Source of the DNA: Casuarius casuarius
Taxonomy: Eukaryota; Chordata; Aves; Casuariiformes; Casuariidae
Direction: 5' to 3'
Length of the DNA stretch: 64,000 nucleotides
Assembly (NCBI GenBank): GCA_003342895.1
Contig: PTFA01000031.1
Coordinates: forward strand, 3,358,603-3,422,602
Shown here: positions 11,850 through 23,999 of the stretch, one piece after another
How positions within the stretch are numbered: position 1 is the first letter of the stretch
Layout of the letters: every line of letters starts with the position of its first letter
The notes under the pieces: generated by a model
The model's database searches: none
Told to the model about the DNA's origin: nothing
What the model saw: the letters and a program-made list of their open reading frames with translations, nothing else
Program-made: the position numbers and the translations under genes

Positions 11850-11854
11850 GCTTA
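11850..11854. repeat. Right target-site duplication (GCTTA)
   Basis: An exact copy of the five bases at 10930-10934, directly after the ACA terminus. It fixes the element's right boundary. Confidence 0.7.
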
Positions 11855-12940
11855 AACTTGGCTTTAAGGTAAATACAAAGGAATGTTTGTGACTTTTGTA
11901 CTGGGCACTCAAAATTATTTCATCCTGCTGTGAATTGTGTACAAGTCTTGCATAGTCACAAACCTGCTGAAATGAGGATTTGGTGCTCTGTACAAAGTAT
12001 GGTACTGATTTGTAATCCCTCAGTATCAGAATATAAAAATCTGTGTAATTGATTCAGTGTTTGTGAGGAGAGGCAATGCCTTTTATTAGACCAGTTGAGA
12101 GAGCTGGAAAAAGTAAACAAACTGTAAGTCATCTGCCTCATCAAAAATCAAATAATTGAGTTCATATGAGAAAAGAGTAAATTCTTTACTTTATACCGTG
12201 GGTGGAAGAACAGAACCTGTCTGCGTCTGCACAACTCTGTTCTGCACTGAACTAAGCAGAGGCATTAGAGGTCATAAAAATGTTCTTTGTCTTAATGTTT
12301 GAATCTACTCTGTATAGACTGAAAACACAATGAAGGTAAGGCTGCTTTTACATTATTTTCAGTTATTTTTCAGGACAACAAATTTAATAACATAAGGATG
12401 TATTAACTGACACTCTTTGCTCCCCAAACGTTCTGTTAATAGAAGGTGATTCAAGTTGTACTTGAAAAAAGGATATAACAGATTTATTGTTCCCTGTGGA
12501 ACCTTAAATCTGCTGCCTTGTGTATCTGTTCTGTCCACTGAATGAAGCTGAAGTCCCATGGACAAAATAGAAAGTGAACATATAACCAAGGACTGTTATA
12601 ATTCAGACATTCTCTGTGATAACAAGGTGGCTGGCATATGCCTAAATGAATCACCAGTAAGGACAACATCATACAATTATTATGCATACCCTAAACTTTG
12701 CTTTTAAAATCACAGATTAATGCTTTTGTATGTGAACTAGGTTGTACAAATATAATCAAATATACATTTCAATTGCATGGGTAATTTAATAATTATGTCA
12801 AAGCTTCTTACACTTGGACCAAGTGACTCTTCTGTTTTCTGTAGCTGAATCTTTTCAGCTTTTTTCTGTGAATATTACCAATTCACAGATATAAATAATT
12901 TTTAAAACTGAAGGAGGTTTTTATTATTTTACATACTTTT
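11855..12940. other. AT-rich non-coding stretch
   Basis: I see no gene or recognisable repeat between the two LTR-like segments. ORFs of 60-76 codons on the minus strand have no supporting features. Confidence 0.55.
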
Positions 12941-13165
12941 GCGGTGTCATGGGGGAATTTAGGGATGAAGTAGCCACAAGAACAGAACCACACTGCTCAG
13001 TGACCTAAAATATAAGATTTATTTACTAGCAGAATGGGTGCAGCTGGTGGACAGAGGCTTGTAGTCGCACTCATGCACGCGCACACACAGACATACGTTC
13101 AGTACAGAACCCATTCACATCAGTCAAGGCCTCCAGTGTAGCTGTGACCAGCTCTTGGTGACAGA

Positions 13166-13210
13166 AAAGCAGGAACAGCAAAGCAGGAACAATTCCTCAA
13201 AGCAGGAACA
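13166..13210. repeat. Three copies of AAAGCAGGAACA
   Basis: Exact 12-bp copies lie at 13166-13177, 13180-13191 and 13199-13210, separated by 2 and 7 bases. Short direct repeats of this kind are common in LTR U3 enhancers, which fits the LTR-like call here. Confidence 0.8.
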
Positions 13211-13230
13211 ACAATAGTATCTCTCTCACC

Positions 13231-13247
13231 AAAAAAAAAAAAAAAAA
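13231..13247. repeat. A17 homopolymer
   Basis: Seventeen consecutive A lie at the right edge of the LTR-like segment. This is either a microsatellite or the edge of an insertion. Confidence 0.9.
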
Positions 13248-13968
13248 GTTGTTATATTTTTAGCAAACAAACAAGTATATACAATCACAGAAGAGAAAAA
13301 GGGGAGAGGGGGCTTTGGAACTGCCTGAGAGTTTAAAAAATGCCATTATATGTTTTAAAGATGATTTTAAATGAAGATTGATGATCTGCTGAAGCCTGCT
13401 GGATTCTGCAGACTTAGTCATCAAGTTTTTCTCAGTTTGAATTATAAACATTATAATTGTATATTCTGAACCCTGAAGAGCAAATTTAGATGGAACTAAG
13501 TCATTAACCTGAAGTATATGACTGATTTTTCTAAACATCTATTAAAAAACATTATGAACACTTGTTTATCTGCGCTTCTATAAGATCTCAGTATTGATTC
13601 TATTTACTTTTCTGCATCTAATTACTTTGCATAATGATATGTTTATACTACTAGCAATCTTCTCTTTTAGAGTGGAATTATGCATACAGTATCCATATAG
13701 ATCTGATCAAAACAGAAGAGGATAACATGCTTATTACTATAACTAAAACTTTTTCAAGGAAAAAAATCTTCATAAAGCACTTAAAAACTCACCAGCCTTT
13801 AAGGAATAATGGCCACATCTTTTACAGGTTGGAAGTTCTTTCTAAATAATCATTAAAAATAGTGATAAAATCCTAACTGGCTTGCGGAAATGTTTCTGTT
13901 TGTTTCTGTAGTGCCAAAAGTTCCTCTTAAATTCTTCAGCTGAATTTATATTGTCCTCTTGTTTCTAG

Positions 13969-14049
13969 AGACAACACTGGAAATCCTGGGCAGACAAGAT
14001 TCAGCAGAACTTTCCAGTATTTTCTGGTTCCATCCAGATCCTACATATG
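13969..14049 (+). other. Candidate internal exon, 81 bp
   Basis: A pyrimidine-rich acceptor (TTGTTTCTAG, ending at 13968) and a good donor (ATG|GTAAGG at 14049/14050) bracket exactly 81 bases, a multiple of three. All three forward frames are open across it. The frame beginning at 13971 reads TTLEILGRQDS... and ends FWFHPDPTYG, which looks protein-like, but I cannot assign a family. Base composition is richer in GC than the flanks. It may be a cassette exon of a large neuronal-type gene, a long non-coding RNA exon, or a coincidence. An alternative acceptor uses the AG at 13969-13970. Confidence 0.3.
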
Positions 14050-15397
14050 GTAAGGACAATGTTCTCTTTTCTTTGTTTCTTCAGTTATGATATTAAATTA
14101 AAAAATTATAGTGGAAGTGAAAATAACAGGAAGAATTAATAGCAGAATTAATTATACTCTTTTTCAGAAAGGAGTATGAGGGAAGGTTCAGAAAAGTTAA
14201 ATTTATCTTAGTGAATTTTAATGTCCTTTGTTCAAATTTCATTAGTTATCTGAAACACTTTATTTTGTGGTTTACAAATCATTCTGCTGATGTTCATGTT
14301 CTGTGACAAAAGGTAATGGGCCCATTCATCTCCTCTATACTCTATCCCAGGGTTTAGCTACAACTCGCATTAGATTCTGTTTGCTTACAATCATGTTTTT
14401 CCTCTGTTCCTTCTTCCTTCCTTTCACTAAAAATGTACTCTTAAAGGCAGGGAAATACCTTTCCTTTCATAACTGATGTTGCTGTTCTGCTTTGAAATTG
14501 ATTCCAGTGGCATATGCTAATGTCACTCTGAGTAAACTCTTTGAAGCTAGGGCTAATTTAATATTTTGGCAAATATGCCAGCCATTTATTATCTCTGGGG
14601 TGAACCTCTTAACTTTCTACCTCCAAGGCACAAGAATTCATTTTCAAATTGCTTGTAGGCCGGTTCAACAGGTGACTGATATGAATTGTCATTACAAAAT
14701 AAAGATTAGAAGATAATATCTGAAAATCATGATTGATCCTAGCAAAAGTCAGTTACGTAACTCAGAAATCAGTCAATCACACAAAGAGGAATAGAGTAGG
14801 AAATAAAAGTTTTTTCAGGAGTGCTCTTTTTCTTTGGGATACTGCTCTTCCCTCTGCCAGTGCCTCAATATAATATCCAGGGTCATAACTGTTCTGTAGG
14901 TGTTCCTAATTGTAGATTTTGTTCAGTACAATAAACAAGAAGCCTATGCCATTGTTCTGTTTCTGTCATGCAACATACATGTGTTTTCAAGAACAAAGAC
15001 TGTTCTGCAAACAAAAGTGCTGAACAAAACACCAGTCTCTGTTAACACATTAAGCAAGAGCTTAGCCTTTAGAATAGGATTGTCTGTTACTGCTTTCCGA
15101 ATTTGTTTTTAAATGCAGGCCTGACCATGCCATTCAGGTAGCCTCCACATTATTCCTGTTTGGAAAAAAAAACAATAACAACAAAACCCAAGTACATAAG
15201 GTATCTAAAAATAGTTGTAGTTTTAAACATTCATCATTTGGCATATCCACCATTTCTCCTTTTTCCCCTACCTGGCATTGATTTGTCAGGCAAGGGGAAC
15301 TGATAATTGGTGATTTAACTGTATTGTAAGACAATTTATTTGATGGAATGGGATACATCTGTTTTCAAGCTATAAATTTAAATATTCACCCTTAACA

Positions 15398-15423
15398 GTT
15401 AATCACTGAAGTTAATCACTGAA
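15398..15423. repeat. Exact 13-bp tandem duplication
   Basis: GTTAATCACTGAA occurs twice back to back (15398-15410 and 15411-15423), consistent with replication slippage. Confidence 0.9.
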
Positions 15424-15602
15424 ACCTGTATTCATTTTAGGTCCATGAATTGCCTCAGCTGGCTGTTAACTGCTATGTTAATTTGCAGAAAGTTAAAGGA
15501 GTTTGCAGTTAAAAACACTAATAATGGTGCAGATGCTATAAAAAAAAAAGGAGGACTAGGAGAAGACTTGTAGTTGCTTTTAACTCATTATGATGAAACT
15601 TT

Positions 15603-15624
15603 ACAGAAACTTCACAGAAACTTC
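15603..15624. repeat. Exact 11-bp tandem duplication
   Basis: ACAGAAACTTC is repeated twice head to tail, about 180 bases from the 13-bp duplication. Confidence 0.9.
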
Positions 15625-16670
15625 ATATGGAAAAGTTGGTGTTGGAGATTTTTTCATAACTGGAAAAAAATGAAAAATTAAATTCTCTTATTTGGTTATA
15701 TTTTGATGATGATGATAAATTTAAGGTAAAAAGTCATCAGCACAAATCCAAACATCCGTGTTTCTGATTTTTTTTTAAATGTGATGAAAATCTGGTTTAT
15801 CAGAAGATTCCTAGCCAGCAGTGTTGTACTGCTCTTGCATTTCATTGCTTTGTCAAAGCTTACATTTTCATTTTAGAGTGGTACTTAGTTTTATATTCTG
15901 TATAATTGCTAGAAGATTTTTTTTTTTGTTATTCAACATGAAATTGAGTTTGAACTCAATTCATTCAGTAAAAATCAATTCGATCTATGCAAGGGAGTGG
16001 TAAATGTATATATAAATGTTCTTATACGGAATCCTTGCTGAGCAATTTGGTATCAATTACAGACACTCAATTCGGTTTAACTTGGTTTCTGCATTACATG
16101 ATTCTGCATCATAGAAATATTTTTTACATTAAAGCATGAGGAGTTTGCTATAATTTATGTGTTGTTCAGTCTAACGATTATTATAGTTGTGTAACTATTT
16201 ACCTGAATGAGAAGAAATTGTTGGATTTCAATATTTAAATGGTATTTAGCCAGCTTAAGAGAAGAATTGAGGCCATTGGTAGCTGTGCATGAGAAAGCTA
16301 ACAGAACTATCTAGCTGTGATAAGATAAAAGGAGACAGTTGTGGCTTCTGATAGTCTCTTCATTTTCACATCTACTAGCTCTCATTTATCCTTTTTAATG
16401 TCTCTGTGTACAATTTAAAAATGAGTTGGCGTCATGTTATACAGAAAATAAATGGAAGTCACAATCCAGTTTTAACACTTCATAAGATATTGTATCAAGG
16501 TATTAAATTTTTCCAGACGTGACTGAGGATTAACTACCTCTTCATTGTTGCACATTTTAGAATATTCAAATTAAAGAAAAAAGATGACTGTGGTATTCCA
16601 TTAGTGGACATCAAAAATGAGTTCATATCCTTAATGTAATTGTTTTAAATGCCTTAATGTTTTAAATTTA

Positions 16671-16694
16671 AATGTTTAAATGTTTAAATGTTTA
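16671..16694. repeat. AATGTTTA tandem repeat (three copies)
   Basis: Three perfect 8-bp units sit in a wider self-complementary TTTAAA-rich block (about 16641-16703). The block is an easily melted AT-rich segment. Confidence 0.85.
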
Positions 16695-19543
16695 AATTTA
16701 AAAAGTGACATATGGTCACTTCAGTTCTGCCAAGGTCATTCTCTCCTATACAATGTTCAACTTGCATGGAGTCACAACAATTATTTCTGCAGATACAGAG
16801 ATATATGCAATACTGAAGCTCAAATCCACTACATAACCCACTTAGTAACATTTTAATTGGCTAAAAATATTAGATTGGTACTCATGCAAAGTCTGATGTT
16901 TATTGGAGTGCCTCAGTATTTGACAACAGATAAATATACCCACACTGTTGCATCTTTCTTTCGTTCTGTTCATATCTCTGGTCCTCAGTACCATTACTGT
17001 AATTGAATAGCATTAACTTACATTTAAATTCTTGTATGTATGCTAGTTATAGTATGGGAAATAGTATGCTGTTAGCTGTCAAGTTAAAATCTGTAAGTAC
17101 AGAATATGACAGCTAGAAAACATAAAATGATAGGTCTGTAGAAATATCATGCTTGCACACAATTCTGAAAGTATACTGAATGAGGTGTTTAAAAGTCGTG
17201 TAGGTGATCTGCCAATATAAGTTGTCAGTGTCTGAGTGTCCTGTTGTTAAGGGTCACCTGGTTTTGTTGGTGTCATCATGCCCTGTCTCTGTCAAGAGCT
17301 AGTAATAAGCTCCATTCTCTATCTTTCCTAATAAGTTTGTAAAATGAACAGATCTGGAATTGTGTGTCATGGAAACTTTATGCATTTAAAGCTAATAGAA
17401 ACTCAGAAGTGAAGAAATTCTCTCTCAGTTACCCATATGCCAAGAAAAGGCAAAAGGGCACTGTATGAACACATTGGTTCACAAACAGACCAACTGATGA
17501 ATCTTTCTAGGTCTGCCCAGTGAAACATGTATCATAAAGGCACCCTTACCTAACAGTGGTGGAAACTTTGACAGGCAGGAGTCCATTAGCGAGGGAGACC
17601 TGTTACCAGATTAGATCGATTAGCACAGCTGTGAGTTCCAGAAAGCCCTTAAGGCTGCCTTTAATAGCAGTGGCAACTTCAGTAAGAAGAGTCTATAAAA
17701 GAAATCTGGACTCCAGCTCAGATTTCTGCTTCAAAGAAAGCTGTGATTAACAATGATACTTGTCAAGATGTTGAACTTCTGCTCCAAAACTGTATATTCT
17801 GAGAGTTAATTTGGCTTCAGAATCTGCTGGGTGAATGAATGCTGAAAACACGGCGAAAAGCAAAATCAGAACGAAGCCTATAAGATCAGAAATGTTCTAT
17901 AACATGGCAAAGCCAGTTTAAGAAGTCGTGACCCTCCTTGTCCCAGCCACTCATTCTCACACTCACACAGCTGTTCTCAGCACCTCACTGAGCTAAGGCA
18001 CTATCTATGGGACTCCACTGTAAACCAGATCAGGGAAACACTCTGGATTAGAAAAAAACAAAGTGTTATTTTTAACACGTGTCATCTAACAATTCAACTT
18101 ACAGCATAAATACATATGTATAGGTGAAGCTAGGAAAAGGAGAACTACGTAAAAGAGCAAGAATGAGCAGGGAGGGTTAGAGAAAGAACTTCCAGGGCTC
18201 ATGGGTGCTGCTGAAATGAGTATCCTGTGCAATCACCCAAAAAAGTAACTATGAAGCATACTGTTGTTTTTGTTTTGTGATATATCTATCCAAATACAGT
18301 AATTGATTTCTTAAGGTTTTCATTTAACTATTCTAGATTAATTTTCATTTTTGCTTTATCTTGAAGACTGTCTAATATTAACAGGGTGGCAGGCAAACCT
18401 CAGGCTCTTTTTTTCAGTCCACCTGATTGTAGTGATTTACACTTTCAGAGCCAAACATCGCATCCCGTCCCTGAGAACTTTTGGCTGCTCCTCCACTAAG
18501 CAGGAAGTGCTGTTTCAGTGCTTTTACATGAGGATCTGATTACAGAGAGGGTTTCCCATTAACTTGCCTTAGTCAGAAATTCTTTACCATGTGACTGATG
18601 CTGCATAAGGAAGAGGACCTCAGATCTGGAACTGTGACAGTTAGTCCTTCCCTTCATAGGATTTTCTTGTTCTTCATTTTATCACCTGCCCAAACAGGCA
18701 CACAAATTAGATAGTAGGGAGACTATCATAGTGCGGTATATTGTGCTTCCAGGAAGCGAATGGCCTTTGAAATAGGATACCTCTTACAGGCAAGGCAAAA
18801 TCCTCTTTTCCTCGCCACTTCTGTAGAATTTTAAAACAAGTCCAAGAGGGCTGAAGTAGTTTCAGGAGTCTCTGGGCTTACAGAGCCTTCTGAACAAACA
18901 GCAGATGGAAGAGGGCATAGACAGAGAAAACTGCAGCTTATACCAGGTGAAAAGTCTACACTGCTTTGATGAAGTAAGACTCTATGCTCTCAAAAATATG
19001 AACCTTTCTTTTACCCCCAAGGAGCTAGCTCTTTATTGGATATTTTTTTAAGCTCAATATTTTATTCCAAGTCAAATACTGTATGTAAACAATGGAAGAT
19101 GTTTCATTAGTGAAAGCTAGGACACATCTCTTGGGATGGATAGTTTATTTATTACACAGTGATTAATTGGAGAAATTTTTACATCAGCATTTTAATTTAC
19201 ACTTTTCTAAAGCTCTTGATTCAAAGGTGACTTTAGCATTCATCAGTTTATAGCTCTTTGTAAACAGTAAAATCTGTTTTCTGTGACAGCAGGATAGGGT
19301 CTTTGTCCTTCTCAGGAGTTAGCTTATAAACCAAACTCCTATAGAAATACATCTACACAAAGGTAATATACAGTGTTGTCTTTCTGCAGCACTAACAGTA
19401 ACCATACCATTTGTATCGTATTGTCTACTCTAGCCTTGGGTAAAAGAGCTAAGCCTTTTACTGTAAGTGGATGCTTTTGCTTTAGGAGTCAGATACCACG
19501 AGTCCAGTTCTTGCTGGTGCTATCCTGTAAATATGAATAAGAG

Positions 19544-19579
19544 GTGCTATAAATTATTCTTGTGCTGTAAATTATTCTT
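19544..19579. repeat. 18-bp tandem duplication, one mismatch
   Basis: GTGCTATAAATTATTCTT is followed at once by the same unit with A to G at the sixth base. Confidence 0.9.
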
Positions 19580-22500
19580 GTATGTATGTGTGAATTAATG
19601 AAGGAATAACAATATTGAGCTCAGTATCATGATATATAACATGACTTGACTAAATTAAGCTAAATACATGATCTGCTTCAGGTGCTATAGGTCGAAAAAG
19701 TATATAGTCTTACTTTATTTGGGATTTGAATGATAAAAATAGAAAAAATCATATAAAAACACTGGGCTGATCCCGAATCTTTGTAATACAGATACAGAGG
19801 TGGCCACTGTGGCATATATATAGTGCTGACCAGGGAAATATTTCTTTGATCTATGGTCACATGTCACTAACTGAATTCTGAGTGTGGAGGAACAATTTGG
19901 TTAGCATATTTTGCCTCTCAGTAAGGTCCTGTATGTATTGCAAAAACAGTGTTTCATTTTAATTAGTTAACACAGTCTATAATACTTTAAACTCATGGAA
20001 TATGTTTTGAACAATTTCTAACCATAAATAAGTTAATTTGACTGAAAAAAAAAATCATTTGCCCCACATAGACTTGAAGGAAGTGCAGGACTGTGAGAGA
20101 TTTGAGGATTATGTAGGATTGTTTTTTAAGTAGTTAGTTTGTTTCTACTTTTTATTTTTAGTTTCTTGCTACCAGTTAAAATCTCCATAACCATTTACTT
20201 GTATAATACCCACATCCAAACTTTTTGCAGTATGAATTACCTTTTCATATGGAATTATATCTAGCAGAGTGAGGCTATAAACCTGACAGAGACACTAAGA
20301 TTTATTTTACTGAAATGCTTATGATTATTAGCAATAATTTTTATAGGCATCAGTTGCCACTGTGCTTGTGCTTTGTATAGAAGAAGGTGATTTATAGGTC
20401 TTAAGCACCTAAGAACCATTATAAACATTAGTTTGACTCATGGATGACAAGAATAAACCTGGCAGGTGAGCAGAATGGAGATCTTTGCTTAATTTTCATA
20501 ACAGTACCTGCTGTGCATCTCCAAAGTTACTGTAATTAACTACAGCAAATATTGCAGATACTATTTCTTAAAGTTATGGCAATGTATCATGAGTGATTCC
20601 TGGTGATGATGTGTTGGCACCATCAAACATGTAATCAAATATGCAGTCTATTCTTTGTGTTGAACTCCTCATTAACCTTAACTCTTTGGAACAATCAGTC
20701 TTTAGTGCAATAGGTTGTAACAATCCTGATGGTAGCTATAGATTTATGCAAGGCCTCTAAGATGCAAATGGCTGACCGATCTCAAGCACAATGATAAAGT
20801 TTATGAAAAATGTATCCACTATGACAACAATAAACCCAGGTGCTCTAAAAATGTGTTTTTATATAGATGTCATTAAAAGATTTCTCTATTTTTTTTTCAA
20901 ATTGAAAGCATGAATAAAACTAATCCTTTGCATAAGATACTGCTTCTAACAATTGCCCCGAACTGCAGAATATTCTTAACATCTTTCCTACAGTGTTCAG
21001 TGAGATTTTTCCCTGACTATAAACTAAGCAAGCAAGGAGTTAGAAAAAAACACATTAAGCTTGTCTCTAAAAAAGAAGGTAATGAAATTAGAAGAGATAT
21101 ACAATGTGTGAAGCAAAAGTACAGGAATAGGTGATTATAAAGGAAAAATTTTGAAAACTATCATCAAGAAATCTTCCATTGGGTTCATTGAGCTTTGCTT
21201 GAATAGAAAGTGAGTCAAAAATGAAAAAGGTTTCAAGATTTAAATTATTATTATTACCCACAAAAATATAGATAGCAACTTCAGTTTATCCAGCATTTTA
21301 GTGCCTCAAATGCTAATGGAATGGCCTGCTACGAAGGGAGTAAAATCTGATTGAGATATCAGGATTTGGCATGTTGATAGAAAATAAAGTGTTCAGCTCT
21401 TATGTTGCGAAAAGCAATACAAATATCTAGACAGATTTTCCCTGCCCTGAATGTAGGATTGTATATATACAGTATTGGAAGACAAGAACAGTCTGCCTCT
21501 AAAATGGGCAATTTTGTAGATTTCCAAATGAGCTATTTATGGTTGAAAGCAGTATGTAAATTATCTTTACCTTGCTGTACAAACTTCCATTTATTTTTAA
21601 ATCAAAACATTCTTGAGGAAACTATTCTCAAAATGCAGAAAAGAGTATCAGTTACACTTCAGCTGCATTCTCAAGAGCATGTTACTGAACAGCATACAAT
21701 ATGGTACGAAAATGTGATAAGGCAACAGCATTAACTTATTGTCCAAAGATCAGAAGCAGGAGAACACATTTGTTCAATCAAAAAGAAATTTTACTTTCTC
21801 TCTAAATTGATTTCAAAAGTGTTTAAATTTCAGTTTAAAAGTACCAGTGGTATTTCAAGTGTTCCAAACCTTGGGATACTCTCTTTAGCTAAGGTGGCTG
21901 AGCAAATCAAAACTTAAAGGCTAGATTCATTCCAAATTCATATAACAACTCCAGAGTCATTGGAAGTGCATTAGAATTGAATTTACTGCCTACAGATCAA
22001 ATGAGAAATAATTAGTGCACCAATGAATCAAGGGTGCATTTTAATGTTCTTCAATAGAACATCATGACTGACATCTCCTAGAGACAAAGGTATGGATTTA
22101 AAAAGAACACCCAAGAAATGGTCTTGCCAACTTGTCAACAACTGAAAGGTGTTTTCCCTCTCCCTCATCCATTCCTAAAGACATTATTATCATCTCTACT
22201 GTAGGCAAATATGTCTTCCCAAAAAGAACGTTTTCCTACATAATTTCAAGTAGAAATGCTCGAACATATTTCAACAATGTTCCCTCTGCTTTGGAAGGAG
22301 AGAAAGAAAGCAGCAGAAGCTGCTTGCCATTTGTTTGTAGCAACTTCCCCTGAATTTTAAAAACTGAGGACAAATATTTACTTTTCACTGAAGATATTTA
22401 GTTACCATTGGGAAGTTTTGTAGGGAAAGGGGTACGAATGCGATGAAATAACTCCAAATTCTAAGCCTTTGGTTGGTCTTTTCCTTTCCCATATGGTCAG

Positions 22501-23079
22501 TGGGAGAAGGAGTTGTAGATACAACTTCCTTCCCTAGTTCAGCAAAACTAAAAGTATGTCCACTTTAGATAGGGACTAAAAGAATCATAGGTGTAGAAAC
22601 ACAGAACTTGGGTTTGGAGCTGCTCTGCCACCTACCCCATTGGGTAAATACCTCCCAGGGATTTACCTAATTTTTTTGGTATGTTTTGCCGCTTCTGCTA
22701 ATTTTCATGTTGCCTAAGTTATATCACTGTCAGTTCCTAAGGCAGCTGTTTTAAAGCCTGCTGATTTAAAACTTGCTGTCGTCACACCTTTAACATCCCT
22801 CAGGGTAGTGTTTGGATTGGCTGTGCTAGAAGTGCCACCGAAGGCACATTTTTCCAGGTATTTGTGTCATAGTTTCATCTGCCTCTGCCTGAATACTGCC
22901 TATAAATACTTATGGTCCCCAAATCAGGGAAGGAAGCTTATGTATGGCCCTAACTGTAAGCGCATGTATAACACTGAAATATTCAGACTTGTGTTGTAAT
23001 GCCCACAGACACCATTGATCAAGGAAGTAAGCTTGTCCTTGGCATGGTTCTGCTTCTGCAATACAAGTAATTGAGTTTC

Positions 23080-23140
23080 AGGGGCCAAATGCAAATGCTG
23101 TTAAAGTCAATGGGAAAATTCCTACTGGCTGCAGTGGTCA
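23080..23140. repeat. Ancient amniote hairpin repeat, copy 1
   Basis: The segment has the order GGGCCAAAT ... AAAGTCAATGGGAAAA ... TTCCTACTGGCTGCAGTGG. This follows the old interspersed repeat common in turtles, crocodilians and birds, in which AAGTCAATGG and its complement-like CCATTGACTTC face each other as a degenerate hairpin. I recognise the pattern from memory and cannot give a database name. Divergence is high, as expected for a very old copy. Confidence 0.45.
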
Positions 23141-23734
23141 CAAAATCTATACTGAAGTGCTGTAATTCTTTAAGTGGTTTGTTTTGGTGGTGGTAATTAA
23201 ACTTAATTTCCATTTGCTCTCAATTTGTCTTTATTTAAGCTTTTTCCTCCTATAAAAATGTCCAAACATATAAAATGGAAGCAGATGTGTTTTTATGAGG
23301 ACTATAAAGTATGATGTTAACCAATTAGTAGGAGTGGAAAAACAGAACAATACTATAAATCTTATTTTGGCAGAGGGAAGAAAAGATGGGAGAGGAGAGT
23401 TGAAACTTGAGCCAGAACTGTTTTCCGGGAAGTAGAACAATTGCGGAGATCACTTGGGATCACAGGGTCTATACATGTATTATCATAAAATTCAGCTTGC
23501 TTCTGCTATGCAGTCCTAGAGGGAAAAAGTCCTCAACACTTTTAACAAGTTAAAATGATGTATGTATTCCAGGATGTTATAAAGAAAACAAGACCAGAAA
23601 AGGTTAGCCTGGTTATCTAAGACAAGCTTTATGAAGTACTTTGTGTACACAAGTAACAGGTGAAAAAGTAAATAAGTGTTACGCTTAAGGAGAAAAAAAC
23701 ATATGAAAAAGTATCCTCAGATACAGTAAATTGG

Positions 23735-23995
23735 TAATGAAATCAGTGGAACTGTCGGGTTACAGGCCTCTGAAGATCTGGCCAAGGAGTCAAATTCTTC
23801 CTTCATTTTACCCTACTATAAATAATGAAAAACTGTTGAGAAAAATGATTTCACACAGACAGAAAATTGGTGTAAAGAGAGAAGCATTCCTACAGACCTG
23901 TACTCTTCCTGCAGGCAATGTGCTCAAGTATTCACTTGAGTTGTGTCAGTGACTTTAATAGGATTATACAAGTGAGTCAGGCCAAGCATGTTCTA
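23735..23995. repeat. Ancient amniote hairpin repeat block
   Basis: Two pieces resemble the same broad group of old amniote repeats. One is 23738-23783 (AATCAGTGGAACT ... GATCTGGCC). The other is 23910-23990, where TTCACTTGAG and ACAAGTGAGT flank a degenerate CAGTGACTTTAATAGGATTA that corresponds to the CATTGACTTCAATGGGA core. The sequence between them also has fragments of the type GGTGTAAA...GAG. The limits are approximate. Confidence 0.35.
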
Positions 23996-23999
23996 AACT

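Larger units (their letters stand above)
12945..13247 (-). mobile_element. Older LTR-like segment, minus strand
   Basis: Read on the minus strand, the segment runs from GT-rich sequence through an AATAAA-containing GTAAATAAATC (about 13023-13013) into about 70 further bases, and ends CCCCCATGACA at 12945. This is the R-U5 layout of a retroviral LTR. Upstream on that strand lie three 12-bp direct repeats and, in plus-strand terms, an A17 run. CpGs survive in the 13066-13096 part. The other LTR end and a target duplication were not found, so the right boundary is approximate and the element may be truncated. A non-LTR GC-richer repeat is the alternative. Confidence 0.4.
14060..23075. other. Long AT-rich non-coding stretch
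   Basis: I see no supported gene in these 9 kb. It holds three short tandem duplications and an AT-rich octamer repeat, annotated separately. The patch at 14440-14690 is slightly GC-richer and free of simple repeats, which could mark conserved non-coding sequence, but that cannot be judged from one genome. ORFs near 21.4 kb (110 codons) are within chance expectation. Confidence 0.55.

Noticed and set aside
23423..23431. Perfect STAT-type site TTCCGGGAA
   Set aside because: A nine-base match is expected by chance in 64 kb, and no other regulatory features surround it.
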